64,000 nucleotides of DNA from Holothuria scabra (taxonomy: Eukaryota; Echinodermata; Holothuroidea; Aspidochirotida; Holothuriidae), in the NCBI GenBank assembly GCA_037179385.1, contig CM074195.1, positions 8,757,787-8,821,786 of the forward strand, given 5' to 3'. The notes beneath the pieces are model-generated. The model was not told where the DNA came from. It saw only the letters and a list, made by a program, of their open reading frames with translations, and did no database searches. This document shows, in pieces, positions 47,300 to 60,963 of the stretch. A program made the translations under genes and the position numbers. Numbering within the stretch: position 1 is the first letter of the stretch; each line of letters starts with the position of its first letter.

Positions 47300-50280
47300 T
47301 GTAAATACCACGCTTGTTTATCCATGATGTTAATCCATGAAAAACCTCGAACTAAGTCGCAGTTTTTCAAAATCCAGTGAACCAAACTTGACAAGACACT
47401 TCCACAACACACAGACACAAAAACTGTTTTGCCCAGTTTAAGTCAATGCGGACAAGTAGAAGGCCAGGGACTGGCGTACATCTTTTGCATAGGATTTCAC
47501 AATGCAAAACAAAGGACACCACCTTTTATAGGAACAGCAGACCAATATCGACAAATGCAAACAGCTCATCGGTCAACTAATCGGATGCGTTGGGCGGGTT
47601 CTGCTGCGCCGCGAGCATGGATAGCTCTTTTAATTCTCGATTCAAAGTTCAGTGGTGCGTCCATCCACGTGTTTTATCAGTGTTAGGCTATTGCTCCACA
47701 TTGACGTCATCACTTTTTTCTAAAAGTCCCCTCTACTCTCTGGCGAAGAGCCAAGGGGCGAAAACCAAACGATTAATCCTGGAGGAGGTCTGTTCCCTTA
47801 AGGAGCTAAACGTCCCAAATCAAAGATATTATAAACGTAGATACCAAACCAAACTCTTATACCTGCATTGTAAAACGGCTCGATATGGAGGGGCGGAAGT
47901 GTTCATTTGACATGCGCACAGTTCTACTCGACGATCTGCGTGCATAACTGTGGATACATGACAGAAAATTCCTTTGTATGTGACGAGATCTCAGCATCCG
48001 TGCATTTTCAAAACGAATTATAAACGCGCAAACTACTTTTCTCTGTGTATAGTTCGGAGTTAAAGAGACGCGCACTTCTGCGTGCTGGAAAAATGAACGC
48101 AGCGGTTGGTTTTCCGTTGTAAGCGCGTAAGAATGTAAACGCGTGTATAGATGTGCGCTTGTAAAGATACCATAGAAACTGACCAATCAGTAGGCTAATG
48201 AACTTCAAACCAGTCGTTGTGCGTTAATGTTCAAATGCTCTTACTAGGTAGAAAGCCAACGAAGAAGTCTAAAACTGTTTCATATAAGTGTAGCATATTG
48301 AAGAACTGTGTTCTCAGGAGTTGCAATGTTTTAAATTCACACTTATTTATACTACCGGAAGATATCAATTTGCCTGTTGGCTCCCAAAACGACTGAACAG
48401 TGATCAGAACTTCCGCCCCCCGATTTGGCCTCCATGAGGAGTCACCGCGCCATTTTAACTTTTGTATCTTTGTTTATAATATCTTTGTCCCAAATGGACA
48501 AGTACGCCCTCCAAAGGGCAAACATGCGTGGTCCTGCTCTAGACTGGCTGAACAGAACAGAAGCCACAACCTGGATGCAGTTTAACATCAGCCAAAGTGC
48601 CATCACTGCATGATTATAAGCTTGAAAACATGCATGTCGAAATCATGGTAGGTACCTTTTAGGAAGGTAAGGTACTTACACTCGTTGAAAAACTTAATGA
48701 AACAAATCTCGCCCTCTATCTCTAGATTCGAGGGCAAATAAAAGTTGTGTATTGAATCAAAAAGCTTTCTCTTCTTTCTCTCAATATTGAAAAGGGGCTT
48801 AAAATGGAAAAAATGAAAATAAGGGGCAGGTGCGTAAGTCCAGGTTAACAGCATGAAAGGACGGAATAAGTTTGAGCTACGCATGTGCATTTTCGTGGCG
48901 AAGAAGCCCGTGAGAGATGGGTTAACATGTTATTATTCTTTTGTTCAACCTTCCTTTTAAGAACAGTCATGACGGTGACATGCCTCGACACTTGTAGATT
49001 AGAAGTATCTATGAAACTATTCATTAAAAATCTTTAGTTTAAAACTAGAAACAAGAGGGCAATCCACGGAGTTGCATATCTCATCGCTAACATGTGCGCA
49101 AGTTGGTTACAGAACTTGAACTATGTATGAGCTATTTATCTGTGCTGAATTTTATGCTACAGTAGAATGTCATTGACAAAAATTACCATACTAAAACTCC
49201 ATGCCACAATCTTGAAGTCCAAGGGAAGTGATTTTTTTTCCGTTCCATGGGACGGGAGTTTTTTTTTGTAAGATAGCGAGGGGAAAGAATATGGCACGGA
49301 CCAATCAAGTTCTTGGAACAGGCGCACCCCTTATTCCGAAAAACATCATTTGGATATTTAAATTCTGACACCGGATTATATAAGAACTGAAGAAATAGGC
49401 TACCCAACCTTTGTAACGATTGCCCTTTTAATCCAGTAGACCTATCTAAGATTTTGGAACAAATTTATTTTTTAAGATGCTGTCATCCCCTTCCAACACT
49501 ATGAAAAAAAAAACAACGAGCTTGACTGTTACACTAAACTGATACGATTAGATATGGACGCAACGATTATAAAAGTAAGACGCTTTCGGGACGCTTTAGA
49601 CAAGTGCGTAATTGTTATTATTCATGCGCTAGCTGAGCGTATTCTCCATTTTGACGGAAGGGCAAACTTCATATGTGTCGAGCTGATATGCACATCAAGT
49701 GCGTCTCAATTAAAAAACTGGGCGTGTGCGCGATGTTGAACGTGTGGCGTTAGAAGATTTCCGGGCGCGGCACAAACCTTTTCTGCGTACTGGCCTGTGG
49801 CCAATCCTAGCCCGTGACAAGGAAATTGCCACGTACATTTTTTTTGGCGATGCTTCAGAACCGACAAGTTTTAAGGGCACTAATATGTAAGATAGGTAGG
49901 CCCTATGCCTAACCTAATGTTAGTCACCCACAGTTTCATATCTTGGGTTATAACTTGAGCCTGTGAATGGCGTAGGTTTAGCCCTAGACCTAGCCTACAT
50001 ACTGTTAACCAGCTTGAGATTTCAAGTCTAGGCCTAGGTTTGACTTTAACTTTCATACTACTAGGCCTAACAGTCACAGCAACTTTGGAGTGAAGGCAAC
50101 TGTCTGCATAGACCATATGAGAACACTCTAGATATAAGGGCTATCAAAGTGAAGTGCGAGCAGGAACTTAAAAATCTCACTGCAGCATACAAGCTAGTGA
50201 AAAAAGAATTTGAGACTGTTACTACGAAGTACTAACCTAGGAGTCTAGCTCATTTATATTAATTGATGAAAAATAGGCTA
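47300..50280. other. intergenic, nothing recognised
   Basis: Short frames (for example 47857-48186, 48603-48890) lack recognisable domains. A cluster of GGCCTAG-like motifs at 49890-50080 is irregular. Confidence 0.4.
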
Positions 50281-50295
50281 GTTACAAAACATTAA

Positions 50296-51797
50296 AGTGG
50301 GGATGACACGGCCAAAGTAAGTTCCTCGGTAACTGTTCTTTGGGTACACCTTGACATGAAGTGAATGATTTCCCTACTAAATTATGTCTCTGGGTCTGCC
50401 CACACATATTCATTGCTGTAATTAATAACGACCGAACCGCGTCTTTCTTGCAATAAAACAGAACTATTTTTACCCGCGCGCATAAACACACGAACATATT
50501 GGCCAATGATTTGCTCCGAATCCCCACCATGGTTTGCGCCTTCCACTCTGTATGTTGGAATCTGTATTGTGATGCAATCGTTTTCATGAGGTTGCTAAGA
50601 TAAGATAACTTTACCGAACGTTACATTAGTTCCACATCTAGATGTGCGTTCTTAAATAGGGTGGGGTTTGTGCCACCAATTGCGTCATAAAAGTCAGGCG
50701 AGGTGTTGCGGCATTTTTCGAAATTGTATTTTGAACGCAGTTTTCCTTCGAATATCATTTATGCCGAATTGTACAGGTTTTTTAATGGGATGTGAGATGA
50801 TATTTGTAAAATACTGTTTCTAATCTTGCAATACACAAAAATTTTTGTGGCCGTGTCATGCCAACTTTAGCCGTTGACAATCTGTAACGTGAACTATGTC
50901 ATTGGTTGCCATGACAACCACACATATCGGTACAGGAAAGCCAGTTCCGTCAAGACTTTTCCAATTAAAATATTTCCAGGTCTTTGTGAACTGTTGACGG
51001 AAGACTGAACAAACCCGCTGAGACTATTCTTAACCGCTTCAAAACTGACTGGTCACCTGACTTTTATGACGCAATTGGTGGCACAAACCCCACCCTATTT
51101 AAGAACGCGCATCTAGATGTGGAACTAAATGTAACCCTCGGTAAAGTTTTCTTATCTTAGCAACTTCATGAAAACGATTGCATAACAATAGTCTTCCAAC
51201 ATACAGAGCGAAAGGCGCGGACCATGGTGGGGATTCGGAGTAAATCATTGGCCAATAAGTTCGGGTGCATATGCGCGAATGTAAAACAGTTCTCTTTTTG
51301 TGCAAGAAAGACGCGGTTCGAACAGCTATGAACATGTATGGGCAGTCCACAACAAGTGCGTCACCACTACGAGCGCGTCTTTATACTGTATGAGCTGTTT
51401 GGTAAAGATGTTAATGCGAATACTAAGCAATCACCGCGCAGTGCACAATTCACAATGTAGTCAGTGGCCACGCTCACTGCTATCGTAGCACCGGTGTTTG
51501 CAATGATGTACTCGCTAACACGCGTTACAATGTACATGATTCGATGATTGTGAGCTCTCTGGTACAGTGTTGCTAACCGTACCTACCTCCAATGACGTCA
51601 CCATTTTGAGACGCGTTCACATACGTTTTTTCGCTTTCGGATTTCAAATGGGCTGAGCCTGGCCTGTAATTGGGAATTCAAAACGTCGTATTTCGGTATT
51701 TATGGACATAATTTAGTAGGGAAATCATTCACTTTATGTCAAGGTTTACCGAAAGAACAGTTACCGAGAAACTTACCTAGGCCGTGTCATGCCCACT
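50296..51797. mobile_element. long foldback element bounded by TTAA
   Basis: Arms 50296-50698 and 51056-51797 are inverted copies, with a block of about 340 bases (around 51345-51690) present only in the right arm. Outer ends AGTGGGGATGACACGGCC and GGCCGTGTCATGCCCACT are flanked by TTAA on both sides (50292-50295 and 51798-51801), the piggyBac target pattern. A third end, GGCCGTGTCATGCCAACT, followed by TTAG, lies inside at about 50853-50875. No transposase. Confidence 0.85.
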
Positions 51798-51981
51798 TTA
51801 AATCCCTTGAAGCAAAGTTCAATTTTGCAAAAAAAAAAGGTCATTGAACATAAGCATATGCCACCTTGTCTTCCAGGGAAATCGCTTCTCGACCTTTTAA
51901 CTAAGATCATGTGTAGTTTCTGTCCTTTCCATCCAGCCTAGAATGGAGCCATACAAATGATGACACACTAATGGTGTAAAT

Positions 51982-52105
51982 GGTCTGAGGGCCGTGAGGT
52001 TGATCAAGTGCTGTCCTTCAGTGGACGTAACAGCTTCTTCGGGAAACAGCTTAAAGTTTGGTTTCGCAGAAAGACCCTTTGCCAGAGGGTCGGGAGGACC
52101 AGTCC
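51982..52105. repeat. dispersed repeat, copy 2
   Basis: Counterpart of 17111-17240 (GTCCTTCAGTGGACGTAACA, CCCTTTGCCAGAGGGT). Two opposite frames here are shadows of this repeat. Confidence 0.6.
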
Positions 52106-52255
52106 AGTGGAATCAGTCATTATTTGGCAAGTTATATTTAGAAGACAAGCGGGCCACTCAGGGTTTTTGATAAACCACTTGAGAGAAGCCTTAGGATGGA
52201 AAAGCTCATAATTCATCTTTTCATGCCCCTTAAAAGTTTTGTAAAGATAGACTTT

Positions 52256-52945
52256 TTCGTCGTGGCGGGGAGGGGGAGGGCAAGCACCCCTTTTTTAGGT
52301 TTATTAAACTAGTAATTCCTCTGTAAGTTACGGATATAATTTACCTGGCGCGAAGCGTTCCAAAACCTTTGCCCTTTTTTAACAAATATTAGACGATATA
52401 GAGTTCGGACTGCAGAAAATTTTAGATTCTAGGTTTTCTGGGAATTTAAAAAGTTTGGGTATTGTTTGAGAATATTCCACTTCCTATTAGCAAACTTAGG
52501 ACTTTGTTGTTAGTACATGTTACTTAAGGCAATTGAGGCTCTGCGTTGACTTTTAAAAAAAATTTCCAAAACCTCGTCCTTTTTAGACAAATTAATTCAC
52601 AATCCAGAGCTTTCATTGAAGAAATATTTGAATAACAAAATAAAAATGAAGGAAATCGGCATTGATGTTCCGCGTGTCACTTGTATGAGTCAAATGATCA
52701 TTTTCAGACTGAGTTTGGAAAATTTTCCACAACTGGATTATGAGCGGCATCGATGATAATTGCAATTTTCGACGTGTAAAGCGTGCGGAAAATTGGCCTT
52801 TATTAAACAAAAAATCACAAATGAGGAGCTCATATTAGAGAGAATTCCCCATTTTATGAAAGTAAAGTTGAGAAAACCACATTTTAGTTGACGTTGACTT
52901 GTGACATACGGTAAATTTCCGATTTCCGAAGATCGTTCCCCATCT
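52256..52945. mobile_element. hAT-type element, third member of the 750-base family, ends decayed
   Basis: Interior homologous to 11445-12181 and 25165-25934: CTGCAGAAAATTTTAGATTC, GAATTTAAAAAGTTTGGG, CACTTCCTATTAG. A G-rich left end survives (GTGGCGGGGAGGGGGAGGG); the right terminal repeat is not recognisable. Confidence 0.65.
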
Positions 52946-55395
52946 TCCTTTAATTGATATCTCCTTTCGTATACGCACAGTATTAGTGAAAAATATAACC
53001 CTAAGACTCACAGAAATACTGTACGCGACTTTAATTGATAGTCTTGCTACTTTTAATTCCCATACTGAATACAGTGATGCGGAATACGACTTTGAAAAAC
53101 TTATAAAGGGTTGAAGCGCTGGGAGCAGTCTGCGAAACGAGTCACATTAATAGATACACCACAAAATTATGCTTACCGTGTATACAGTCTCGACATATCA
53201 ACGAGTTAAGACTCAAAAAGAAATTACAGAGGAGTCAAATAATTATTTGCATCTTATCACATTAAAATGATTATTAAGACGTACGAAGAAACGCGGCATA
53301 TTGCGAATCGCACGTCACAAGGCAATCTCAGAGAAGTTATGACTTTGTTGTGCAGTGGCGTTGACAGAAATTGCCACGTGGCGTGGCAAAGGTGAATTCC
53401 TATGGGTATGGAGTCTTCCGAGGCAACGGAAAATCTTCGCCAATTGGCTAAACACTAAATGGGGCCTCATCATGACCAATATGAAGATTAATTGTGAGGT
53501 TACCGTACACTGCAGTTTGTTTGGTGGTTGCCAAATGAAAATATATAATAATGTTCGCAGTCCTGAAAGAGGATTCCAGGACGGGTTGTCCACATCCAAG
53601 TTTGGAAAACTGCTGCTTTCTAAGGAAGGCTGGTATGCAAACTGGTACTTTTTTCAAAGAAACATTTTAAAGCGTATTTAAACACGCATGGCAGCTTATA
53701 GGGCGTATTCCTGTTGCTCAGTCACACTTCTTCCTAGTAATTTTCCGCCACTACATTCAGAGGTGGGGCATGGCCCCAGGTACCAGTTGAGCATGCTATT
53801 GACGGTGTGAGTCGCATTAACGCATTCCTAAAAGGAAAATTTTGTTTGATAGTAAATGTAAACATTTCTATGATCCAGCAAAGACTATACGCTGGACTTG
53901 CTCTTATCTCTATTGAAAGGACCCAACCCAAAGCGGTACTTGTACAGCTACGCCTTGAGGTCATCCACCTTTAGATTTTATGAACAGTTTTATACCATTT
54001 CAATGAACATTTAACACTTTGCTCTTAGCGACCAAAGCCAAGCGTATTGCAAATAAACACTCAAGACGTTTATCTGACATCGTAAAAATAACAGTTATTG
54101 AGATTTCATAGAAGCCCCATGAGGACTACCAGTGATCAACTGAAAAAGGTTGTACACGTATATTAAATAAATTAAGCTGTGTTTTAGGAAACCTTAAAGG
54201 GGAAGTTGAAGCAAAAATTTAATTTCATATGTACAAGAGAACTAAAGGATAACCTTCACAGTATGGTGAAACTTCCATTCAAATGGACTTGTATTTTCGA
54301 GATATCAGTGAACTGACAAAGCCACAAGTTGTGTTTCAAAGTGAGCTTGAGAGAAGCAGGGATTATTATCACTTCCTCATATTGACAAGGAAAGCAATTT
54401 GTTTCCCTGTGTCTTTTTATACTGTTTCGTTGACCTATGTTAAAAGGAATAGTACCTCCTTGAGACACTAAGGCACTACTTCAAATCCTCTAGAACAGTG
54501 CAATGTGTAGTAAGGGTGGAGTGAGGTGACAATCCCTTTGAATTTGCAGGAATATGGACTTCCGCACATTTTTTTTGTGCCTGCTTAGTTTTTAAAAGTA
54601 TATATTTTCATACTTTTTCAGTGTCCTAAAAAGCAACTTGGAGGGATCAAAAGAGTGTAACTTAAGGTTAAAAAACTTTTAAAACTAAGTTCACGGGTAA
54701 TCGTTTTTAATGCTATTTATTCATAATAAATTTGTATAAAGTGATGGTTAATTATTGAAATATACACAGTCGACTGAGTAGTAGGGGCTAAAATTCCCCC
54801 GCAGTGGCAAATCAAGTCGGGACGCAACAAATGCGCCCCCTTTATTGTCCGAAAAGCGTTTTGAAATACGTTTTATTTCTGGCGTACTGACAAATCGCAA
54901 ATTGGCATAGTGACGAATGTGAAAAAGTTGTTAACTCGGGCATTGTGATGAATTCACTTTTTTGCCCAAAATCTGTTAATCTTAGTTTTAAAACTTGAAA
55001 GGACTTTGTGAAATACATTGTTCTCTTCTACGATTCCAAACAGAAATACAGTGAAGACTGAGGCAACAACTCTCCAACTGTTACAACATTCATCACTGTG
55101 TGAAGAACAAAATCCTCAACTTCGTGACATTGGGATTCCAACGATTCGTCGGTACGCCAGACAGGGGTAAAATATAGCTAGCCATTTTACATCCAATGAT
55201 AAACCAAACCTGCAATTCAGTATACTTTCTACGGAGATACGCCGTGCCCTTGCATACGGTAACCAGGAACCGGGCTTAACAGGTGAAGTGTAATTTTGAG
55301 AAGGGGATCGAGAAAGGGTTAGAAATTAGCAAACAGGCGTGTCTATAGATTTATAACCATACCTGACTCAGCCAAGACGTGAGAGCGTTGTTGTT
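52946..55395. other. intergenic, nothing recognised
   Basis: Opposed frames at 53315-53681 have no recognisable domain. No repeat array. Confidence 0.4.
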
Positions 55396-55553
55396 AGTTA
55401 GATACGGGTTTTTACGGCCCAGTTTGCAACCTATTAGTTCAAGTCGAGCCGGCCACGGCCTTTTATCCAGTTGTGGCCCACCGGCTTGTTTCCCTACTCC
55501 TTATGGGGAGCATCACGCACAATGGCAGAAAATTCCATTGTTAGAGTCTTTCA
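55396..55553 (-). mobile_element. tRNA-derived SINE, body only
   Basis: On the minus strand: AAGCCGGTGGGCCACAACTG, AAAAGGCCGTGGCCGGCTCG, and the GGGCCGT end. No tRNA head was seen next to it. Confidence 0.7.
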
Positions 55554-56828
55554 GTGTATTTTATATAATTTTAGGTTGCTTTAGTACCGGAAGACAACAA
55601 GATAATGAAAACTTTTTGGAAAAGGTCACAATGTCGACGGGAGCCGGGTGGGGATGCTAGGGAATCTACCCCTAATAAAAAAGAAGATTCTCCTGAAGCT
55701 TAGAACACAAGGCAGCACGTGTCGTTTTCTGCCATGGGAGTGGGGAAAAGGCACAACATATTTTGTATGCTAGAATACCTACCCCTGATTTCCTCCCAAT
55801 ATTTTACTCTGTTCCGCCGTGCCTGATAAGTCAAGTTCACTTTGTATTCATAAGCGTCGATAGGGCGTTACCCTGCCCTCATTAGAGGCCTTTCCCAGAC
55901 ATTTTCCAGATGCATTATTTAAAACAAGACCGCACGCGCATAACCATGGTTATTCTTGCTTGTCTGGAATTCCTACCATTTTCGCGATGCATACTACAGC
56001 TCGCAAGCGGAAAAAGTTGGAAAACTTTCCCGTTTAAAGTTTCTCTTACTACTGGGCAAATCTTTAACAGAAAATGAAATTTTCCTATCATTCCTAACGG
56101 TACATTAAGCAATTGCTCAATAACCTTCATTTAAAATGTGTATTGGTTGAACAAACTAAATCCCCTCCCTCGACTTTCTCATCCAAAACATTGCTAGGCC
56201 TATATCTTACGAAAATTTCAGATGTAAACCAAAAGATGGTTTACTGCATAAATCACAAAACATATATATTTTGTGTATTTATGTTGCATAAATGTAATAA
56301 ACAGAGTCACTGGGACAGATTACTGTGGAACGAACGGCAAAGAGAGATACGACTCGAAAATGTGGCCGACAGGATCGAGGTTCACGTGTGGTAGGTTAAT
56401 TTATACCACACACATATTGTATTGACTGTAATAATTTCCGCACGTGAGGAACGCCAAATCATGTCATAGGCCGACTCAACTGCTTGGAAACTGACCCTAC
56501 CCTTTTTCCCAAAACGCCAGCTTTTCCTTTTTTTTTTTTTAATTTTTTTTTTTTTGTAAACGATCGGATTTTAAATGTGGTTGTTTTTTCTTCTAAATTC
56601 CGATTAATGGGCATTTCCTCTTATGCAGGTACAGCGGGTATTATCAAAACCCACAGAAACAAATGTCGGTCGCAGGTTTGGGTCGCATGTGCGAGAGTCT
56701 TCTATACCCAGGCGCGCAGTGTACACCGCGTGTGAAGTATTCTTCACTGTCAGGTGTGTCGTGAAAGGGTCCGTACGTAAGGTCTATTTGTCATTATGAA
56801 AATATTGTCACGTGATCGCAGATGACCA

Positions 56829-56940
56829 TACACGACAAATTTTCAATAGGCGTACATTCACGTGGCCACGTGAATGTACGCCTATTGAAAATTTGTCGTG
56901 TAACGGGCGAAACGTAACAACACGTAACGGGCGAAACGTA
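56829..56940. repeat. perfect 74-base palindrome followed by a 24-base direct repeat
   Basis: 56829-56865 and 56866-56902 are exact reverse complements with no spacer. The centre reads CACGTGGCCACGTG, i.e. two E-boxes back to back. Immediately after come two copies of TAACGGGCGAAACGTA (56901-56916 and 56925-56940), 24 bases apart. No terminal features of a known transposon were recognised. It may be a genuine cruciform-forming sequence or a cloning/assembly artefact. Confidence 0.9.
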
Positions 56941-59900
56941 CAGGGACATTCAGAGTTTGTTTCTTTAAGTTTTCCACCATTCAACTAACAAAAAACGAAA
57001 AATATTAGAAAATTACCATTCCACAGTAATTATCATGGAGTAACGTTCTTCTCACTTGAAACTTGGAAAACCTCGTCAACGCCTGTTGATTTGGTAAATA
57101 ATAAGTTAAGATGAAAAACGAAATGCTGGAACAAAAGCTTGTAAGGTAAACAACATTTAATGTCAAACTCAGCTGATTGCTCCTTTAAATGGCAGGAGCA
57201 GTCATCCCAAGTTAAGTAGTGTAGTAGACTGTCCAGTTTCATGATTGACTGTTGGGAGTCATGTGACAACCTTTTTTTCCATTCAAATGTGAAATTAACT
57301 AGAAATAACTGTTTGGTTTACCTTGAATATGCAGTATAGCAAAAGTATAATTGTAATGAAAGATACTTTGAAGAGAAATATGACGAAAGTTGTACTATTA
57401 ACCCTTTTCTTCAAAATAAGTTTGGGGGCTGCTCTTTACCTCTAAAGATTGTCGAGCGTTGAGTTCAAGACTGCAGTCCTAATCAGAACAACGACTCGAT
57501 GAAAGTAGCGAAATTGGCCTATTTGCAAATTTGTATTGACTTCACAACGCACGTGATGACATGCTTACGCGTGATAACGTAGCAAACTCATTATATTCCG
57601 TGACCCCGGAAGAGAGTTAGTTAGATACCGTAGGCTATTACGCCTCACCTTATGACCTTCTGGTTGAATACACTAGGCGCGGCCCGGGGTCGGACGTGAG
57701 GTCTTATGATAATTTTCGTTAACTGACAGACCGGTGACTTCATGTAACAACTTATACATACCACATCCGATCATTCATCTTACTCGAAGATGTTACCAAC
57801 TTCTACAAAATTCAAATCATCTGATACCAAATCGATAGGTGCCAAGACATGGGCTTGACATAACAATTTCCTTCTTTCCGTCCTTTTTTCTAGTCTGCCG
57901 ATTTTTACGAGCTTAGGAGACAGAAAAGTATGGACCTATAAAATGTCACAAATAATCTTTCTTGAAGAACGACATAACTGAAAGGCAATCAAGTTTTGCC
58001 CTTGGGGCTTTAACATCTGTGAATTTTCCCGATTTCATATGAAAATTGAAATATATCCTCCGAATATTACGAGCTTCATAACGACGTGCATTCATTCACA
58101 TCGTCTCACTTTAAAGTAGGCATATGTACAGAACATTTGCACACCCTTCACACACAGGCTTCATTCCGATATCCACTTGTGCGTCCCCTTAACTTTTTAA
58201 AGTACTATTTCGTGACACTGAGGATGGTAAGTTTATTTATTTCGGAAACAACTTCTACGTATTCCAGGCACTTTCCATTTGCAAGAACAATTATCACATA
58301 TGCAATGAGATTTGTTGAAGTAGGGCTCCCACTAGACTGCTGTCTTAATTGCATCATTTTTCACATCAAAAAGAAGGCTCCCCTTACCTTCATAAATAAC
58401 TTCCTTCCTTCCTTGAAAATGTTTGTCTGCTACTTTTGCAAACAAACTTTTTCTCATTCTTTCATTTTACACTTATTGCTTCCTTTGGTCTAAAAGGAAA
58501 ATAAACCACTTCAAGCAATAACTACAATCCATCGACTAACATGCCTTGCCGCTACAGGATGACTTAGTGTACATTTATGCACGACGGTCACGACTTTTTA
58601 CTTCACTAATTTACCAACTTGGGTTTAGCACAAACACCATTTTCTCACTGCCAAAATTTCAAGGTTATTCCACAAAGTCCCTGTTGGAAGGATATTCCAC
58701 AATGGAAACCCACTAGACCAGGGGTGTACGGGATTTGGAAATTTAAGTTCCGGCCAGACCGGATTTTTTCGATAGGAATTTTATAAATAGGGCCCAAATA
58801 GTGTAGAAGCACCATTGGTACATAACGGCAAAGGGTCCAGACTAAGATATTACCCGTTAGGTATTTCTTTATATGCACTTGTCTCATACAATTAATGCTT
58901 GGAGTGAATTTTAGCTATAAATACTGTACACCTACACCTCATCTACAAAGACTGGGATGAATCAGCTTTGACATTCCTTGAAGGTGGCATGAGTGAAAAA
59001 TCCTGTTCATTTTAATTTGACCAATATCTAGCCTTTTAAAAGAATATTCCAGGGACAAATTTATTTTTGATGTGTCAAAGAGGAACATATTCTAAGCATT
59101 CTGTTGAAAGTTGCATTCATTTCCCATGTTGTTCGGTTCTCGCGATATTAGCAACTAAAGTTGGCACATTTCCCAGAGAAAGTGAACTTGAAGCAAACAG
59201 GTGTGATGTCAAGGAATCACAATCTTGGCCAGTGTTTTTTTTTTTCCCTATTTGTTTGCCCTTGAATTGATTAGGCATACTATTTTGCCCATAAGGCATA
59301 TAACGGTTTTAAAATTCCATTGCTCGGGATGCACCTTTTGGTATCAATATATTAAGGTTAAGTTGCAAAACATTTGTGGTATATTGTAAAAAAAAAAAAA
59401 GGCTAAAAAAGTGAATCCATGACATCATGCCTGCTTGCTCCAAGTCCATTCTTTGTTGGAAACTTTCAATATTCAATTGCCAATTTCTCAAGGACAAAAC
59501 ATGGGAAATAAATAAAAATAGAATAGAATGTCCTTTGACATATCAAAACTAAATCAGGCTTTGGACTATTTTTTAACTGAACATCAAGTCAAATCATTTT
59601 TTAACAAAATTGCGTGGGCAAGAATTGTGATGTTGAAGGAGGGGAGGGGGTTAAATAATGGATTCCCCTCTACATCCATTGATATTGGTCCACAGGCACT
59701 GGAGGTGGTGGCCCCTAACAACTGGTACAAAGGTAGTGATGTCAGGAACTTCTGCTTGTTTGTAAGTTATCACTTAATTTTAATGGAGGTTTCACAAGAT
59801 TTGATTTTCACTGCCCTGGGGAGGGTTTTGAGGGGAGAGGATCTTTTCCCCAATTTTTTTTAAGAGTCTGGACTGGACTGAGATGAAAAATAGTATTAAT

Positions 59901-60701
59901 TTTGGAACGTTTTTCTATCATATTTGAACAATTACCGACAATACAGAGTGTGCACCTGTAACTTGGGGGGGGGGGGGCTGGGGCAAGGGGAATTTGCTCC
60001 CCAGATTTCGTCCACCCCCCTGTTAGGTCCATAAGATGTTGGGTTAACCTTAAAAATAAGTAATATACCTCTCTTGAGACTTCAGTTTTGATCCAGGGAT
60101 TTGTTACCTCTGAGCTTCCCCCTGGACCCCCACTGCCAGGAATAGGTGATTTGGGCCATGCTCTCATGTTATTAGAAGTCCCTACCACTGTGTCTCCAAT
60201 TCTTATCATCATACTGTAGCATTGCTAAGCCTTCCTACCAGGGCTGCTGTTGAGATGTAGAGGGCAGTTGTTCTATGACAATAAACTATTTTACAAGAAG
60301 AAAACCTTCTGAATTGAGAAAGCCTATTGCTCATAAAAGACAACTTCTCCTTACATAAAGTCTCAATTGGGACAGCCCCTTGATAAACTGCAAATTAAAC
60401 AATGCAGAGTAGCTCATACTACACATTAGGTACTGCCAGTGTTTTGATTGCACATTAGGGTCTTGTGAGCACACCAGGACATACTGTACCCTGGAGCAAT
60501 TAAACAGGATTGTGTCTGGATAAGGATGTATTAAAGCAACTGTGGGAATGGCTAGGAGTAAGTATTTTTAAGAATTAGAACTGTTTGGGGTGATTAAACT
60601 GTCTTCAGGAGGTAACAGCACAGAATTTCAAAGCAACCCTGTATCTCCCACCAATGGTTTCAAACTGAACCGTTTAATGTTATCTAACCAACTAATTTAT
60701 G
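56941..60701. other. intergenic, nothing recognised
   Basis: Frames at 58086-58493 and 59528-59863 are the longest but show no domain, and codon content looks random. A G run and C-rich stretch at 59967-60020 resembles hAT-element interiors, without ends. Confidence 0.4.
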
Positions 60702-60963
60702 TATAGACGAATCAGATTAGCGCTTGTTTTTAGGGACTGTAGGCCGCCGTTAGTGGGGTCCATCAGCCTAAAATCGTCTTTATTTATTGTTTACATGAAT
60801 TTCAAACCCCTCATATTTAGTGAAATTGGAGAATTTAAGATACAAATTCGTGTACAACCATCCATGATAGAGGTGAGCAAGGAAATCAAAAGATTTAAAG
60901 GTAACACACCCCAGTTATGGCCGACTGAAATCAGACAATCACTTGCTGTCCAGATTCGTGTAT
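60702..60963. mobile_element. MITE-like repeat with TAGACGAATC ends, copy 2
   Basis: Inverted homologue of 29277-29533. Ends TAGACGAATCAGA and CCAGATTCGTGTA are imperfect inverses. Shared CAACCATCCATGAT and GTTATGGCCGACTGAAATCA segments. Confidence 0.7.

Noticed and set aside
53350..53390. CAGTGGCGTTG as another hAT-type left end
   Set aside because: No G run, no family interior and no right end follow; likely chance.
58086..58493. Longest plus-strand frame in the right third
   Set aside because: No recognisable domain, no upstream control signal or splice pattern, and composition like the surrounding non-coding DNA.
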